NCBI GenBank assembly: GCA_030323885.1 | Contig: CM059196.1 | Coordinates: forward strand, 45,014,883-45,078,882 | Length of the DNA stretch: 64,000 bases | Source of the DNA: Branchipolynoe longqiensis | Taxonomy: Eukaryota; Annelida; Polychaeta; Phyllodocida; Polynoidae | Reading direction: 5' to 3' | Shown: one piece after another, positions 39,402 through 50,509 of the stretch | Layout of the letters: the number at the start of each line of letters is the position of its first letter | Numbering within the stretch: the stretch's first letter is position 1 | Notes under the pieces: generated by a model | Told to the model about the DNA's origin: nothing | Seen by the model: only the letters and a program-made list of their open reading frames with translations | Databases searched by the model: none | Translations under genes and position numbers: made by a program

Positions 39402-39757
39402 TTAAAGCTTCATAGTCCGATGAAATATCAAATTTTCAAAACCAAACCAATTATCTAGATTTGAGTTTACATATCTAACTTAGATACTGATGCACTTATT
39501 AAGCAGTTGTTTCTGCGTAGAAGGCAATACTGAGTCAATTTAACAGAACCTGTTACTGCAGAAGTCCATGGTGTCAGAGTTTTGGCAAGCTTTGCCAAAA
39601 CTAATTTTCCATGTTTGCACTCAAAATATCTCAAAAGTTTACCATTTAAAATAAAAGTAACTTTGAATTAGTGTAAATTATATACTAGTGATCGATCTGA
39701 TATATTTATCTCAGAAAAAATACAGAAATGCAAAACCATCAGACTATGCAACTTTAA
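39402..39757 (+). mobile_element. TTAA MITE, complete
   Basis: TTAAAGCTTCATAGTCCGATG to ATCAGACTATGCAACT-TTAA, close to the 4376 copy, with the TTTTGGCAAGCTTTGCCAAAA internal hairpin near 39575. Confidence 0.88.
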
Positions 39758-40440
39758 GATATCAGGCACATATAGGCTTTATAGAGTTCTAGTAAATTGA
39801 AATATAGGGTAGACGTTTAATGAGTGCGTCAGTATCTCAGTTGGATATGGAGGATCAAATCCAAATAAGTGGTTTGAGTTAAACTTCCATAGAATTATGC
39901 TTTGTTTTGAGAGTTTGAGTTTGCTTCAACAGATAAATATATATTACTATAATTAAAAGCATGCGAGACAGACAAGTACATATTAGGTGGCATTTATTTT
40001 AGTTATATCAGACATTGTCAGTCAGTATAGATATCATGGCTTGAAGACACTTAACCCTACCCATTTACCTTACAAGCTGGGGTGGGTGGGATGGCAAATT
40101 AATTAGCGTATTGAACTCAGTGTTGTCTTTTGAAATCTAGCGAGGAAGTGAGAAGGTCTTAGTTAATCATTTCAATATGTGAATGTCTTAAGGCTAGGTG
40201 GCACGTCGATCGGTGGCCATTGGTATAGTTCAGTTCTAACTCGGTAGGTGGGTCCAGGTGAGCCCTTAGTAGCCGAATGCTGTCCGCCCCGCATGCTAAA
40301 TTGCCCATGTTGGAGCAACATGAACAATTAGGTCGATCACTATTATCTACTTACCTGGAAGTAAGTTTGATTGTAAATGGGCACATTTGACAAATAATCA
40401 TGCAAAATTAATTGACAAGGCTCAACTATTTAATTAATTA
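39758..40440. other. No gene seen
   Basis: AT-rich, unique-looking. Confidence 0.5.
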
Positions 40441-40920
40441 TGATTTGCTAGACTATAACTTATAAGCATATATTACTATTAGGCAGTCTATGGGACATTA
40501 TATTTCCACGTAGTCACCCATTAATGTACTAAAGCGGATCAAACTATTCCTTATCCATTACTGATTTGGGAAGCTATAAGCATCTACCAGGATGTCTATG
40601 CCACCTTACCCATACAAATGCTGACAAGACACAATTATAAGTAATATTTATCCTCTTCTGATTTGCTAGACTATAAGCCTATATCAGGATGTTTATAGCA
40701 CATTATATTGCCATGTGGTCACCCACCCATCTACTAACAAGGCTGAACTCTTTAATTAAGTATTGATGTGCTAGACTACAATACCGTATCAGGATGTTTC
40801 TGGCATCTTGTATTCCTCTTTAAATAAGTATTGATTTGCTAGACTAAAATCCTGTATCAGGATGTCTCTGGCATCTTGTATTCCCAGCCAGTCACCCATC
40901 CACATTCTGATGAAGCTTAA
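40441..40920. repeat. Decayed tandem repeat, ~5 units
   Basis: TGATTTGCTAGACTATAA-like starts recur at about 40441, 40562, 40661, 40764 and 40830, followed by TATCAGGATGT and GTCACCCA words. Spacing runs from 66 to 121 bp. Confidence 0.65.
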
Positions 40921-40974
40921 TAATTCTTAACTTTGGTGTACGGATGAGAACTGGGATTTCTGATGTTTGTGTGT

Positions 40975-41269
40975 TTGTTGTAGTTTTATGTCGTAGCAAC
41001 ATCTAAGGGCATATCAGGAAAGGAAATTTTATAGTTCTGCATCACTGGGAGACTATGCTGGCGGCGACATCACGCGATACCCCACAGTGACATTATCCTG
41101 ATATTGGGCTAACCAGTCCTTGTCCTATCCTATTAATGCAGAATGCCAGGCTAGATATTGACAAGTCTCAATTGTACATGTCATTGGTTTGACTCGGTTG
41201 AGATTCGAACTCCCTACCTTCCATACGGGAAGCCTGCGCTCTCTACCAATTCATCGACCGCGTTCGGTA
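40975..41269 (-). mobile_element. SINE-1 copy, internal deletion
   Basis: GTAGTTTTATGTCGTAGCAAC at the left and the head ending TTCATCGACCGCGTTCGG at the right. About 30 bp around the GTACCGACTTGTGACAG region is missing. Confidence 0.82.
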
Positions 41270-41607
41270 TCATTTGCAATGTGAGACTAGAACTGCATTG
41301 TCTTAGCTGTCATTTTAACCTTTCCGCAATCGAATCTGAACAATATTAATACTTGTATTGATGATTCCAGCAATGTTATTACATTATGATCTCGTTACCA
41401 AATGTCGTCTGCTTAAAGTCAAAACTGGGTCAGTGTCTTCGAACACAAGAAGAGCGGTAACAAATCTGGATAACTGTTTTCCATTCACAAGCTCATATGA
41501 GATAAGCAATTGCCTGGAAGTACCTTTATTAGATGCAACAACTGCATGAGAAGGAGTACGCCTCAAGTAAACTCAAGTTCTGGCGTTTATTGGCTTTAAT
41601 CGACTGG
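41270..41607. other. No gene seen
   Basis: Short overlapping frames on both strands at 41358-41566 lack any domain. Confidence 0.5.
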
Positions 41608-41871
41608 AATTCCTGGTAGTAAAAATCATGTAAGAACTGATACTTGTTGCTTCCTATCCTGACGCTCGGCATTATTAGGATAGGGCAAGGACTGGTTGGT
41701 TTAGTGTCAGGATAATGTAACTGAGTGGGATATCAGGTCATGGTGCTTCTGGCCTGGTTTCCCAGTTGGGCAGGACTATAAAGTCGTATTGAGTGCGCAC
41801 TGTCACACTTCGGTACCCGTCCTGATATGACCTTAGATGTGGCTAGGAAGTAAAACAACAAAAAAAAAAAC
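41608..41871 (+). mobile_element. SINE-1 copy, head lost
   Basis: Begins in the body (AAGAACTGATACTTGTTGCTTCC) and runs to AAGTAAAACAACAAAAAAAAAA. Confidence 0.8.
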
Positions 41872-41914
41872 CTGGTAGAAAATATCAGTAATTAGATTGG
41901 TTCTAGGATTGATG

Positions 41915-42269
41915 TTAAAGTTGCTTAGTCCGATGGTTTTGAGTTTCTGTCATTTTCTGAGATAAATATATTAAGTTGATCATTATAATCTACCTTACTT
42001 TAGTTTGAATTAACTTTGATTTTAAATGGTTAACTTTTGAGATATTTGAAATGCAAACATGACAAAATTGTTTTGGCGAACACGCCAAAACTCTGACACC
42101 ATAGGCTTCTGCAGAAACAGATTCTATGAAAGTGTGTCAGTATTCCCTTTGATGTGGCGACAAATGGTTAATAAGTGCACCGATATCTAAGTTAGATATG
42201 TAGAATGAAATCTATATAATTGTTTTGGTTTTGAAAATTTGATGATGTTATCAGACTATGCAGCTTTAA
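41915..42269 (-). mobile_element. TTAA MITE, complete
   Basis: TTAAAGTTGCTTAGTCCGATGG to ATCAGACTATGCAGCT-TTAA. It shares its right TTAA with the next copy. Confidence 0.88.
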
Positions 42270-42889
42270 AGTTGTATAGTCTGATGGAAGGATCCATAAC
42301 ATTTCCGAAACAGAAACACTTATCTAAATTTGATTCCTACATATTGAACTTAGATATACTTGTTCACTTATTAAAAGTGTAATGCCACATAGAAGGCCAT
42401 CTAAGGCAATTTAAATTGAGAAAGTTCCGTCTGAAGCTTCTGGTGTCAGAATGTTATTGTCAATGCACACATTAGTGGGAGGTGGTCAGTGCGGGCGTTT
42501 GGAGAAGACTGACCAGCTTCAGTGGCTCCGGAAGACCCCAGGATAGTGCCTGGCCATGATGGCTGGCAGGAGTTGTTATATACGCTGGAGGGGGGAAGAT
42601 GGCTTCCCCCCCCCTCATCACTCACTCCCCCCCCCCCCCACCACCACCACCACAGTAGTGGGAGAGGGGGGGAGGGCTTCGGCCTTGAGCCTGCCATGTC
42701 CAGCAATGACACCGAATGAGCGACCTCGCTCATTCAAGACCATGTTTTCCCGTCAAATATACCCAAAGTTAGCCATTCTAAATTGAAGTTACACCACACT
42801 AAAATAACGTAGCTTATACCAATCACCCTAATATATGTATCTAATAAACACGACTCAAATTGAAATCCACCGGACTATGCAATTTTAAT
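42266..42889 (+). mobile_element. TTAA MITE with ~270-bp insertion
   Basis: TTAAAGTTGTATAGTCTGATGG at the left and CACCGGACTATGCAATT-TTAA at the right. About 42475-42745 is foreign GC-rich DNA with C-runs and a (CCA)n run. I could not define clean ends for that insertion. Confidence 0.75.
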
Positions 42890-43158
42890 ATATATATATG
42901 TAGATGGGGCAGACCAACACGGAGACTAATGGTCGGGGGCGCCAGCTGCCGGATTCGAACCCAAGCGGTCAATAGTACACCGCCGACATCCAACACCAGG
43001 GGTGGGGGCGGGGGTGGAGGGGGTCTGCGCCCTCCCTACACCAGTATATCCTAGATATACGTGTGTATATATCTCAAATATAATAAAAACTCAAAACCAT
43101 CGGACTAAGCAACTTTAATATACATATCCAAAATATGATAAAAACAACTCAAAACCTT
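42890..43158. other. Possible diverged tRNA-like piece; no gene
   Basis: CCGGATTCGAACCC near 42950 is a B-box in reverse, but no A-box at normal spacing is seen. G-runs at 43000-43024. Confidence 0.35.
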
Positions 43159-43231
43159 CTGATTGATTGATTGATTGATTGATTGATTAGCAGTTTCTTT
43201 ACGCTGTTTAGGCAGCATAGACCATATTCAC
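43159..43231 (-). repeat. (ATTG)n-flanked repeat, left part
   Basis: GATTGATTGATTGATTGATT then TTTACGCTGTTTAGGCAGCATAGACCATATT-type sequence, interrupted by the SINE-1 at 43232. Confidence 0.55.
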
Positions 43232-43569
43232 CAGACGGATGCCGAATGAGTTAGAGCGTCCGTCTCCCGTGTTGGTAGATCGTGGGGTCTTGGGTTCGAA
43301 CCCTGGTCGAGTCAAACCAATGACTTAAAAATGTATACTTGTCGCTTCCTAGCCTGGAACTCAGCATTATTAGGATAGGGCATGGACTGGTTGGCTTGGT
43401 GTCAGGAAAATGTGACTGAGTGCGATATCAGGTCATGGTGCTGGTGGCCTGGTCTTCCAGTGGGGCAGCACTATAAATTTGCCATGAGTGTGCACTGTCA
43501 CAAGTCAGTACCTGTCCTGATATGACTTTAGATGTTGTTAGGACATAAAAACAACAACAAACGAACAAA
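43232..43569 (+). mobile_element. SINE-1, complete, 9-bp target duplication
   Basis: CATATTCAC at 43223-43231 and 43570-43578. Head GCCGAATGAGTTAGAGCGTC, B-box GGTTCGAACCC, tail ACAACAACAAACGAACAAA. Confidence 0.92.
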
Positions 43570-43579
43570 CATATTCACG

Positions 43580-44936
43580 ACGAGGAATGTTTCAACTGCT
43601 TTCTGTCAAAACCTTTGGCCTTACCTGAAACTATAAGTGGGTGTATACGGTGTCCGCAGTGCAAAATTTGAAATATTTTAACCCTTTTAAAAACACTTCA
43701 ATCTCCACTAATTCTGCTTCATTTGAAATATAAATTATATGAAATTAAAGCTTGTTCTTTCGTCTTTTAGGGTATCTGATTTTTAATTAGCATTATGAAA
43801 GAAATTAGAGTCAATTGAAACTTGTTTGGGGGTACCATCGGCAGCTCTGTGCATGGTCGCCGAGTTTGTTTTCATCTAGTCTGAGCTACTCCCTTCCCTA
43901 AAATTGATACCTTGGTGAGCACAGTGACTTGAGCTAAAAATAACCACCAATGAAAGACAGAGAAGAAACTAGGCTTCATTAGCATATCAAGCATGGCTGT
44001 TTTTAAATTTAAGTGGGAAATTTAATTGAACTGAAGGAGTGAAAACATTAAGACATCAATCCTCCTTGAAAATTGATCAGGATCATGCTGAAAATGATAT
44101 CATCAGAAAGCTCAAGTCTTCCTGTCCCTAACCAGAACAATATTTGGTTGAGATTTATATCATGCTCAGCAAGGTTGGTCTGAGAAGTGACTGCTTGCTG
44201 CAAGAATGTGGCTATTGTCAGCTTGCGAAGCCTAAAAGTGAGTTTAGTCTTTCTTACTCTGATCAGTCAGAAATATATGTCATCATGTAGAGCTGTTAAT
44301 TCTCGTTATTTTGGAATAACGATTGTAGTGATACAACAATTAGAACGAAGTTATGCTATTTCTCTTAATTTTACTGAATTTATTATTGGTGGTTGCTGGA
44401 AATTAAGGAATTTAGCAAGTTTGACATGAAATTTTAGAAAGAATACTAACAGTGATGATCTGTAAAAAAATTGAGCTTCTTATGTGTACTATAGAGAATG
44501 AGATTCCTTAATACTGGAGAGATCATATGCAAAATAGCTTCCAGGTGGGACCCTAAAAACCAAGATTTGGCTAATTTGGAAATGTGCACAAATCAGGGTA
44601 AAAAAAATCAATATTTAAAAACTCATTACTTTGCAACTATTCAATCGATCTAAATGATTTTTATATCATTGAGATCCGATTTAAAAGATCTGTACAGATA
44701 TATAACTTGTAATACTGACCTGTTGAAAAAAAAATCACTTTGGAGTACCTACTCTAAGGGGAGTTTCATTGGACTTGCCCATCCTTATGGTATAAATAAC
44801 CTGGCCGTGACCTGGATGACTGCCACCACCGGGCGGCAAAGGAGAAGCTGCCGTGTGCTGGACTGTAGGGTGAGCATGTGTCTAGTCGGCAGGGAAATGT
44901 AGCTAATCCTACACTATTGAGAACACGCATCAGCGA
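43580..44936. other. Longest stretch without a recognised repeat; no gene seen
   Basis: About 1.35 kb of AT-rich unique-looking DNA. Frames at 44187-44429 and 44654-44902 (plus, ~80 aa) have no domain or repeat pattern. A host intron is possible. Confidence 0.5.
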
Positions 44937-45570
44937 GCGGACGCAGTGGCCGAATCGGTAGAGTGCAGGCTCCCTGTGCGGAAGGGAGCGGGACGTAGCT
45001 CAGGTGGTAGAGTGTCCATCTGTGATGGTGTGGGTCATCCTATCGATCCTGCTCAGTGGACACATTTGCAGTTTGGGCTATTTTCTGTTCCAACCAGTGG
45101 TCCACAACTGGTTCTTCACTGTCCTGTCTGTGGGAAAGTGTATATAAGAGACCCCTTGCTGCTCATCAGAAAGAGTAGTCTCTGTGATGGCAGCAGGTTT
45201 CCTTTAAAGAAATATGTCAGAATGACCATATGTTTGATATCCAATAACCGGTGATACAAATCAATGTGCTCTAGAGGTTTCATTAAATAAAACAAAAATT
45301 CCTGTACTGAAGGTCGGGAACTTGAATCACAGTGGAGTCCAACCAAAGACTAAACAAATCGATACTTGTCACAAGCTAGCCTGGTGCTCAGCATTAATAG
45401 GATATGACAAGGACTGGTTAGCATCGTGACAGGATAATGTGACTATGTGGGGTATTGGGTTATGGTGCCGACGGCCAGGTCTCCCAGTTGGGCAGCACTA
45501 TAAAGTCACTATGAGTGTGCACTGTCACAAGTCGGTACCCATCCTAATATGACTTTAGATGTTGCTAGGA
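44937..45570 (+). mobile_element. SINE-1 copy split by a molluscan-type SINE
   Basis: Head GACGCAGTGGCCGAATCGG at 44940-44989; the rest resumes at about 45307 (TGAAGGTCGGGAACTTG) and runs to GATGTTGCTAGGACATCG. Confidence 0.88.
44990..45306 (+). mobile_element. Molluscan tRNA-head SINE (GCGGGACGTAGCTCAG type)
   Basis: Head GCGGGACGTAGCTCAGGTGG, conserved middle CTTGCTGCTCATCAGAAAGAG near 45160, end ATTAAATAAAACAAAAATTCC. An imperfect ~13-bp duplication (CCCTGTGCGGAAG / TCCTGTACTGAAG) flanks it. I recall very similar SINEs from gastropods and bivalves, possibly the RUDI/V-SINE group; the name is uncertain. Confidence 0.8.
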
Positions 45571-45683
45571 CATCGTTGAGTCGGATACTTGTAGGATAAG
45601 TAATGAGTTATGGTGATGTAAATTAATGTTCACTGAACACGTAGCTGTGTGGAGAGTCAATATCTTTCTTTGTTTGTTGTGAG

Positions 45684-46006
45684 GTTGGGAGTTTTAAACC
45701 TAACAACATCTAAGATCGTGTCAGGATGGTCACCGACTTGTGACAGTGCACACTCATTGCGACTTTATAGTGCCATCTCACTGGGAGACCAGGCCACCGG
45801 TGTCATGAGCAGATATCCCACTCAGTTACATTATCCTGATACAGAGCTAACCAGTCTTGACCCTATCCTATTAATGTTTGAGTGACAGGCTAGGAAGCCA
45901 CAGGTATCAATTTTGTAAGTTATTGGTTTTACTTGGCTGGGAATCAAACTCCCAACCTTCTGTATAGGAAGCCAGATATCTTACCATTTCGACTACCTCG
46001 TCCAGT
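45684..46006 (-). mobile_element. SINE-1 copy
   Basis: From GGGAGTTTTAAACCTAACAAC to a decayed head ending TCGACTACCTCGTCCAG. Confidence 0.83.
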
Positions 46007-46149
46007 CACTATCTGTGGATCAGGTAGAATTCAATGAAAACTATATATATTCCCCTTGCATTCACTTGATGCTGGTATTCGGCTGTTGAATTGGTACACC
46101 CTCATTCATCAATCAGCCACTCATTGGTTAACTCGGTCCTTTTTGACAA

Positions 46150-46804
46150 AAGACCATAATCCAATGAAAATATCAAATATTCTCAATGAAAACGCATATC
46201 TAGATTTGATCTTGCACATCTAACTTAGATAAGTATGCGCTCATTAAATATATATTTCACTTTGGTGTTTTTGTGCTAGAAGGTTTGTCTCGAAAAAAGC
46301 GTAAACAAAGCCTATATTGTCCAGCAGTTTGGTGTGTGCGCTAAATTTAATCTAAAGGGCTAAATATTTAGTTTACATACTTATTTATCTTTCAAAGCCG
46401 GATGCTTTAGAGTGCACATGTTTCAGACTTTTGGTGTGCATGCTAACTGCTACTCCTTGCCGTATCCTAGTAATGCCAAACATCAGGTTAGGTAGCGACA
46501 AGTATAAATGTGTCAGACATTGGTTTGACTCAGCCAGGGTTCAAAACTGTGGGTTTGAATCGCAAAGCCTACCAACATGGAAGGCAGACGTTCAAAATCA
46601 ACCATGCGTCTTGGTTTTACTTCAAATATGTCCAAATTTAGCCATTTATAAGGAAATTCACTTCAACCTAAAATAAGGTAGATTATACTGATATACCTAT
46701 TAAATATTTATGCTTTAAAGAAGGGAAACCTAGCCCATTGGACTATGTATCTAAACTATTAGAAAAATATTATATATTGCTCACTTTTGTAAACATCGGC
46801 TATA
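46150..46804 (+). mobile_element. Diverged TTAA MITE carrying a SINE-1 fragment
   Basis: ACCATAATCCAATGAAAATA at the left and GGTAGATTATACTGATATACC...CATTGGACTATGTATC at the right match the TTAA MITE. 46441-46590 is a SINE-1 piece (TAGTAATGCCAAACATCAGG). The final ~110 bp, ending CATCGGCTATATT, reappears at 48590-48712. Confidence 0.65.
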
Positions 46805-47159
46805 TTAAAGTTGCATAGTCCAATGGTTTTGAGTTTCTGAAATTTTACTGAGATAAATATATTAAATTGATCATTATAATCTACCTTACTTTACTTTGAA
46901 GTAACTTTTAATTGAAATGGCTACCTTGTGAGATATTTGAAATTCAAACATGTGAAAATAGTTTAGGCAAGCACGCCAAAACTCTGATACCATAGGCTTC
47001 TGCAGTAACAGGTTCTATTAAATCGACTCAGTGTTCCTTTCTACGTGGCAACACATACTTAATAAGTGCATCAGTATCTAAGTTAGATATGTAGACTCAA
47101 ATCTAGATAATTGTTTTGATTTTGAAAATTTGATGCTTCATCGGACTATGTAGCTTTAA
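46805..47159 (-). mobile_element. TTAA MITE, complete, beside the minisatellite
   Basis: TTAAAGTTGCATAGTCCAATGG to CATCGGACTATGTAGCT-TTAA. Its interior includes ATAATCTACCTTACTTTACT near 46880, the reverse of the minisatellite core. Confidence 0.9.
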
Positions 47160-48590
47160 AGTAAGGTAGATTATACTAGATAACTTAAGGTAAGGTAGAT
47201 TATACTAGATAAGCTAAGGTAAGGTAGATTATGTTAGATAAGCTAAGGTAAGGTAGATTATACTCGATAAGCTAAGGTAAGGTAGATTATACTCGATATG
47301 CTAAAGTAAGGTAGATTATACTAGATAAGTTAAGGTAAGGTAGATTATACTAGATCAGCTAAGGTAAGGTAGAGTATACTAGATAAGCTAAGGTAGGGTA
47401 GATTATACTAGATAAGCTAGATTATACTAGATAAGCTAATGTATGGTAGATTGTACTAGATAAGCTAAGGTAAGGTAGATTATACTCGATATGCTAAAGT
47501 AAGGTAGATTATACTAGATAAGTTAAGGTAAGGTAGATTATTCTTGATCAGCTACGGTAAGGTAGAGCATACTAGATAAGCTAAGGTAGATTATACTAGA
47601 TAAGCTAGATTATACTAGATAAGCTAATGTATGGTAGATTGTACTAGATAAGCTAATGTATGGTAAAGTATACTAGATAAGCTAAGGTATGGTAGATTAT
47701 ACAAGATAAGGTAAGGTAGAATATACTAGATAAGCCATGGTAAGGTAGATTATACTAGATAAGCTAAGGTAAGGTATATTATACTAGATAAGCAAAGATA
47801 AGGTAGATTATACTAGATAAGCTAAGGTAAGGTAGATTATACTGGATAAGCTAAGGCAAGGTAGATTATACTAGATATGCTAATGTAAGGTAGATTATTC
47901 TAGATAAGCTAAGGTAAGGTACATTATACTAGATAAGTTAAGGTAAGGTAGATTATAGTAGATAAGCTATGTAAGGTAGATTATACTAGATAAGCTAAGG
48001 TAAGATAGATTATACTAGATAAGGTAAGGTAAGGTAGATTATACTAGATAAGCTAAGGTAAGGTAGATTATACTAGATAAGCTAAGGTAAGGTAGATTAT
48101 ACTAGATAAGTTAAGGTAAGGTAGATTATAGTAGATAGGATATGTAAGGTAGATTATACTAGATAAGCTAAGGTAAGGTAGATTATACTAGATAAGTTAA
48201 GGTAAGGTAGATTATAGTAGATAAGCTATGTAAGATAGATTATACTAGATAAGCTAAGGTAAGGTAGATTATACTAGATAAGTTAAGGTAAGGTACATTA
48301 TAGTAGATAAGCTATGTAAGGTAGATTATACTAGATAAGCTAAGGTAAGGTAGATTATACTAGATAAGCTAAGGTAAGGTAGATTATACTAGATAAGTTA
48401 AGGTAAGGTAGATTATACTAGATAAGCTAAGGTAAGGTAGATTATACTAGATAAGCTAAAGTAAGGTAGATTATACTAGATAAGCTAAGGTAAGATAGAT
48501 TATACTAGATAAGGTAAGGTAAGGTAGATTATACTAGATAAGGTAAGGTATGGTAGATTATACTAGATAAGCTAAGGTAAGGTAGATACT
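47160..48590. repeat. 29-bp minisatellite, ~49 units
   Basis: The unit GGTAAGGTAGATTATACTAG-ATAAGCTAA recurs nearly head to tail with 24-30 bp variants and higher-order blocks (for example GATAAGCTATGTAAGGTAGATT forms at 47955, 48140, 48225, 48310). The core GTAAGGTAGATTATA is part of the TTAA MITE interior. Not coding. Confidence 0.95.
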
Positions 48591-48712
48591 ACCAATATAC
48601 CTAATATATCTTTCCTTTAATGATGGCAGAACCTCAAGACCACTCAATATTTGAACTAATATAAAAATATGCTATATTGCTCACTTGTGTAAACATCTAC
48701 TATATTGAGCAG
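48583..48712 (+). repeat. Right flank duplicate of 46672-46800
   Basis: AATATACCTAATATATC..., GCTATATTGCTCACTTGTGTAAACATC and ACTATATT repeat the end of the block at 46690-46800 with ~20 percent divergence. The complete MITE and minisatellite therefore lie between two copies of the same flank. Confidence 0.7.
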
Positions 48713-49489
48713 TATAGCATGGGTGGCTAAGTCCTACTCAGACATAACAGCCACTCACAGGCTAATACATACTAGATCACCTGCAGTATGTGTAGGAGAA
48801 CGCTTTCCTCGTAATAAGCAATTAGGGGCTATTAAGAATTGGATTACGTGTGCAATGGCAGAGGCTCACTCCAGTTAACAGCCAATTAAGGGTTATTAGA
48901 CATTAATTATCCCACACCCACTCGCCCCCTGGCGGGCGAAGGCTCATATGCAGGGCCGAGAGCCAGTTCTTTTTTTAACAAATGTATTAATGTTTACTTT
49001 ATTTTATTTTGGTTAATAACGAGAGGCACATGGCACATGGGATTAGAAAATGCGCCGATGTTCTGATGTGGGGGTGCCAGCTGCCAGCCGGGGTCAAAAC
49101 AATGATTTGTAAAATGTATACAGTTCACGGATGAAAGTGGAATCCAACAAAAAAAACGCGGAAACATTGCCACCAACGGCGAATTTCCGCGAAAACGCGG
49201 ATTTTCCACCCTAGGATTAGCACTGTCAGCAAAAGGCAAGAAAATGGCGGAAGTCAGCTTTCAACTCTTCTTGGTGTCACTATATTATCTCCCATACTTA
49301 ACTCTCTTGTTTGGGATGATGCTCTAACAACATCTAAGGTAATACAATAACGGGATGTGGACTAATCAATTGAAGTCATATACAATATATCACATGTAGG
49401 CTCCTATATAATTTTAAATGGTCACTGTCCATAAAACAATGAATGGTTCCAATTCCATACATGGAGGCAATATTTTGTTTTTGTTTTTG
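48713..49489. other. No gene seen
   Basis: Unique-looking, with a CCCCCTGGCGGGCGAAGG stretch at 48924 and short SINE-1 traces at 49090-49125 and 49318-49345. Confidence 0.5.
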
Positions 49490-49590
49490 TGACAAGTTTT
49501 TTATTCTGCCCATAACGTAAAAGCTCCCGTGAGGGTGCTTGTTTTCAATGCTGGACAGCTGTGATACTGGATTGGTCTGGTCCCGCACTC
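49490..49590. repeat. Dispersed repeat, second copy (see 22986)
   Basis: TTTTATTCTGCCCATAACG and GCTTGTTTTCAATGCTGGAC match 22995-23055. Confidence 0.55.
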
Positions 49591-49799
49591 AGGAGTCTTT
49601 ACCTGATCTTTCTCGGGCCAACCTTTGCGGTTTTGGGTGTTAGTAGTTTCTATATTAGCTGGTTTTTTTAATTTTCAAGTTTTTTCCTAACCTGTATATG
49701 ATAACTTAGCCTACTATGTACATCTACACAGATGAAATACGGGCCTGTGGGAGAGGATCCCATCCCATTGTGGTTTGTTACAGCATCCTTTCACCCATG

Positions 49800-50005
49800 C
49801 CCTGTCCTTAGATAGTACACCAGTGTGCCAGAACACCCCTGGACCCAAGATGCACATTGTATGTTCACCAACCATACAGTGCATTGGTCACACAGCATCC
49901 TGGTCACGGAACCCAACATTGTGTGGGTGATGTGATGTGTGCATGGTGATACAAAGAAAGGGAACATTGTGTCTAGAACAGTACTCGAACCCAAATGTCT
50001 CACCA
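49800..50005 (-). mobile_element. Diverged SINE-2
   Basis: CAACCATACAGTGCATTGG and CATCCTGGTCACGGAACCC match the SINE-2 body; TACTCGAACCCAAATGTCTC is the decayed B-box arm. Confidence 0.6.
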
Positions 50006-50048
50006 TGGGAGTTTTAAACCTAACATCCAGTTAGGTAAGGTAGATTAC

Positions 50049-50509
50049 AGTGTAGTGATACCTTGGCAATAACCTTAATGCGCTGACCTAGATAACTAGA
50101 AATTGCGTCACCAAAGAGGTGACCTGTTGCAATCTAGATTCCCTGTTGCAATCACCCCATCCACGCCTACCTGTCTATGTGGCTCCTTTCCTGGGAGGTG
50201 AGTCAGTGTAGACTGCTAGTATTACATTACCATTATTTGAGCATGGTTCATTGTGATGAATCTGATGACTCCCCACATCCACACATCATAGCGGAAGTCC
50301 GGGGAAAGTCCTACTTACCTGAAAGAACAAAACAAGAATAAACAATTAGACAAATGTGGACAAAGACATTGAGCTGCCTAGAAGTCACATTGCAGTCACA
50401 TGACACGTGTGCTGTTATTTCGGATTGCCCTTTGCGTTCTCTTTGGTGACGCAATTTCTAGTTATCTAGGTCAGCGCATTAAGGTTATTGCCAAGGTATC
50501 ACTACACTG
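50049..50509. mobile_element. MITE with 70-bp terminal inverted repeats (461 bp)
   Basis: 50049-50118 (CAGTGTAGTGATACCTTGGC...) and 50440-50509 are inverted copies with no difference I can see. The interior carries a SINE-2 body fragment (CTACCTGTCTATGTGGCTCC, 50163). The CAGTG start fits hAT or Tc1/pogo ends. Flanks (ATTA / TTTA) give no clear duplication. Confidence 0.85.
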
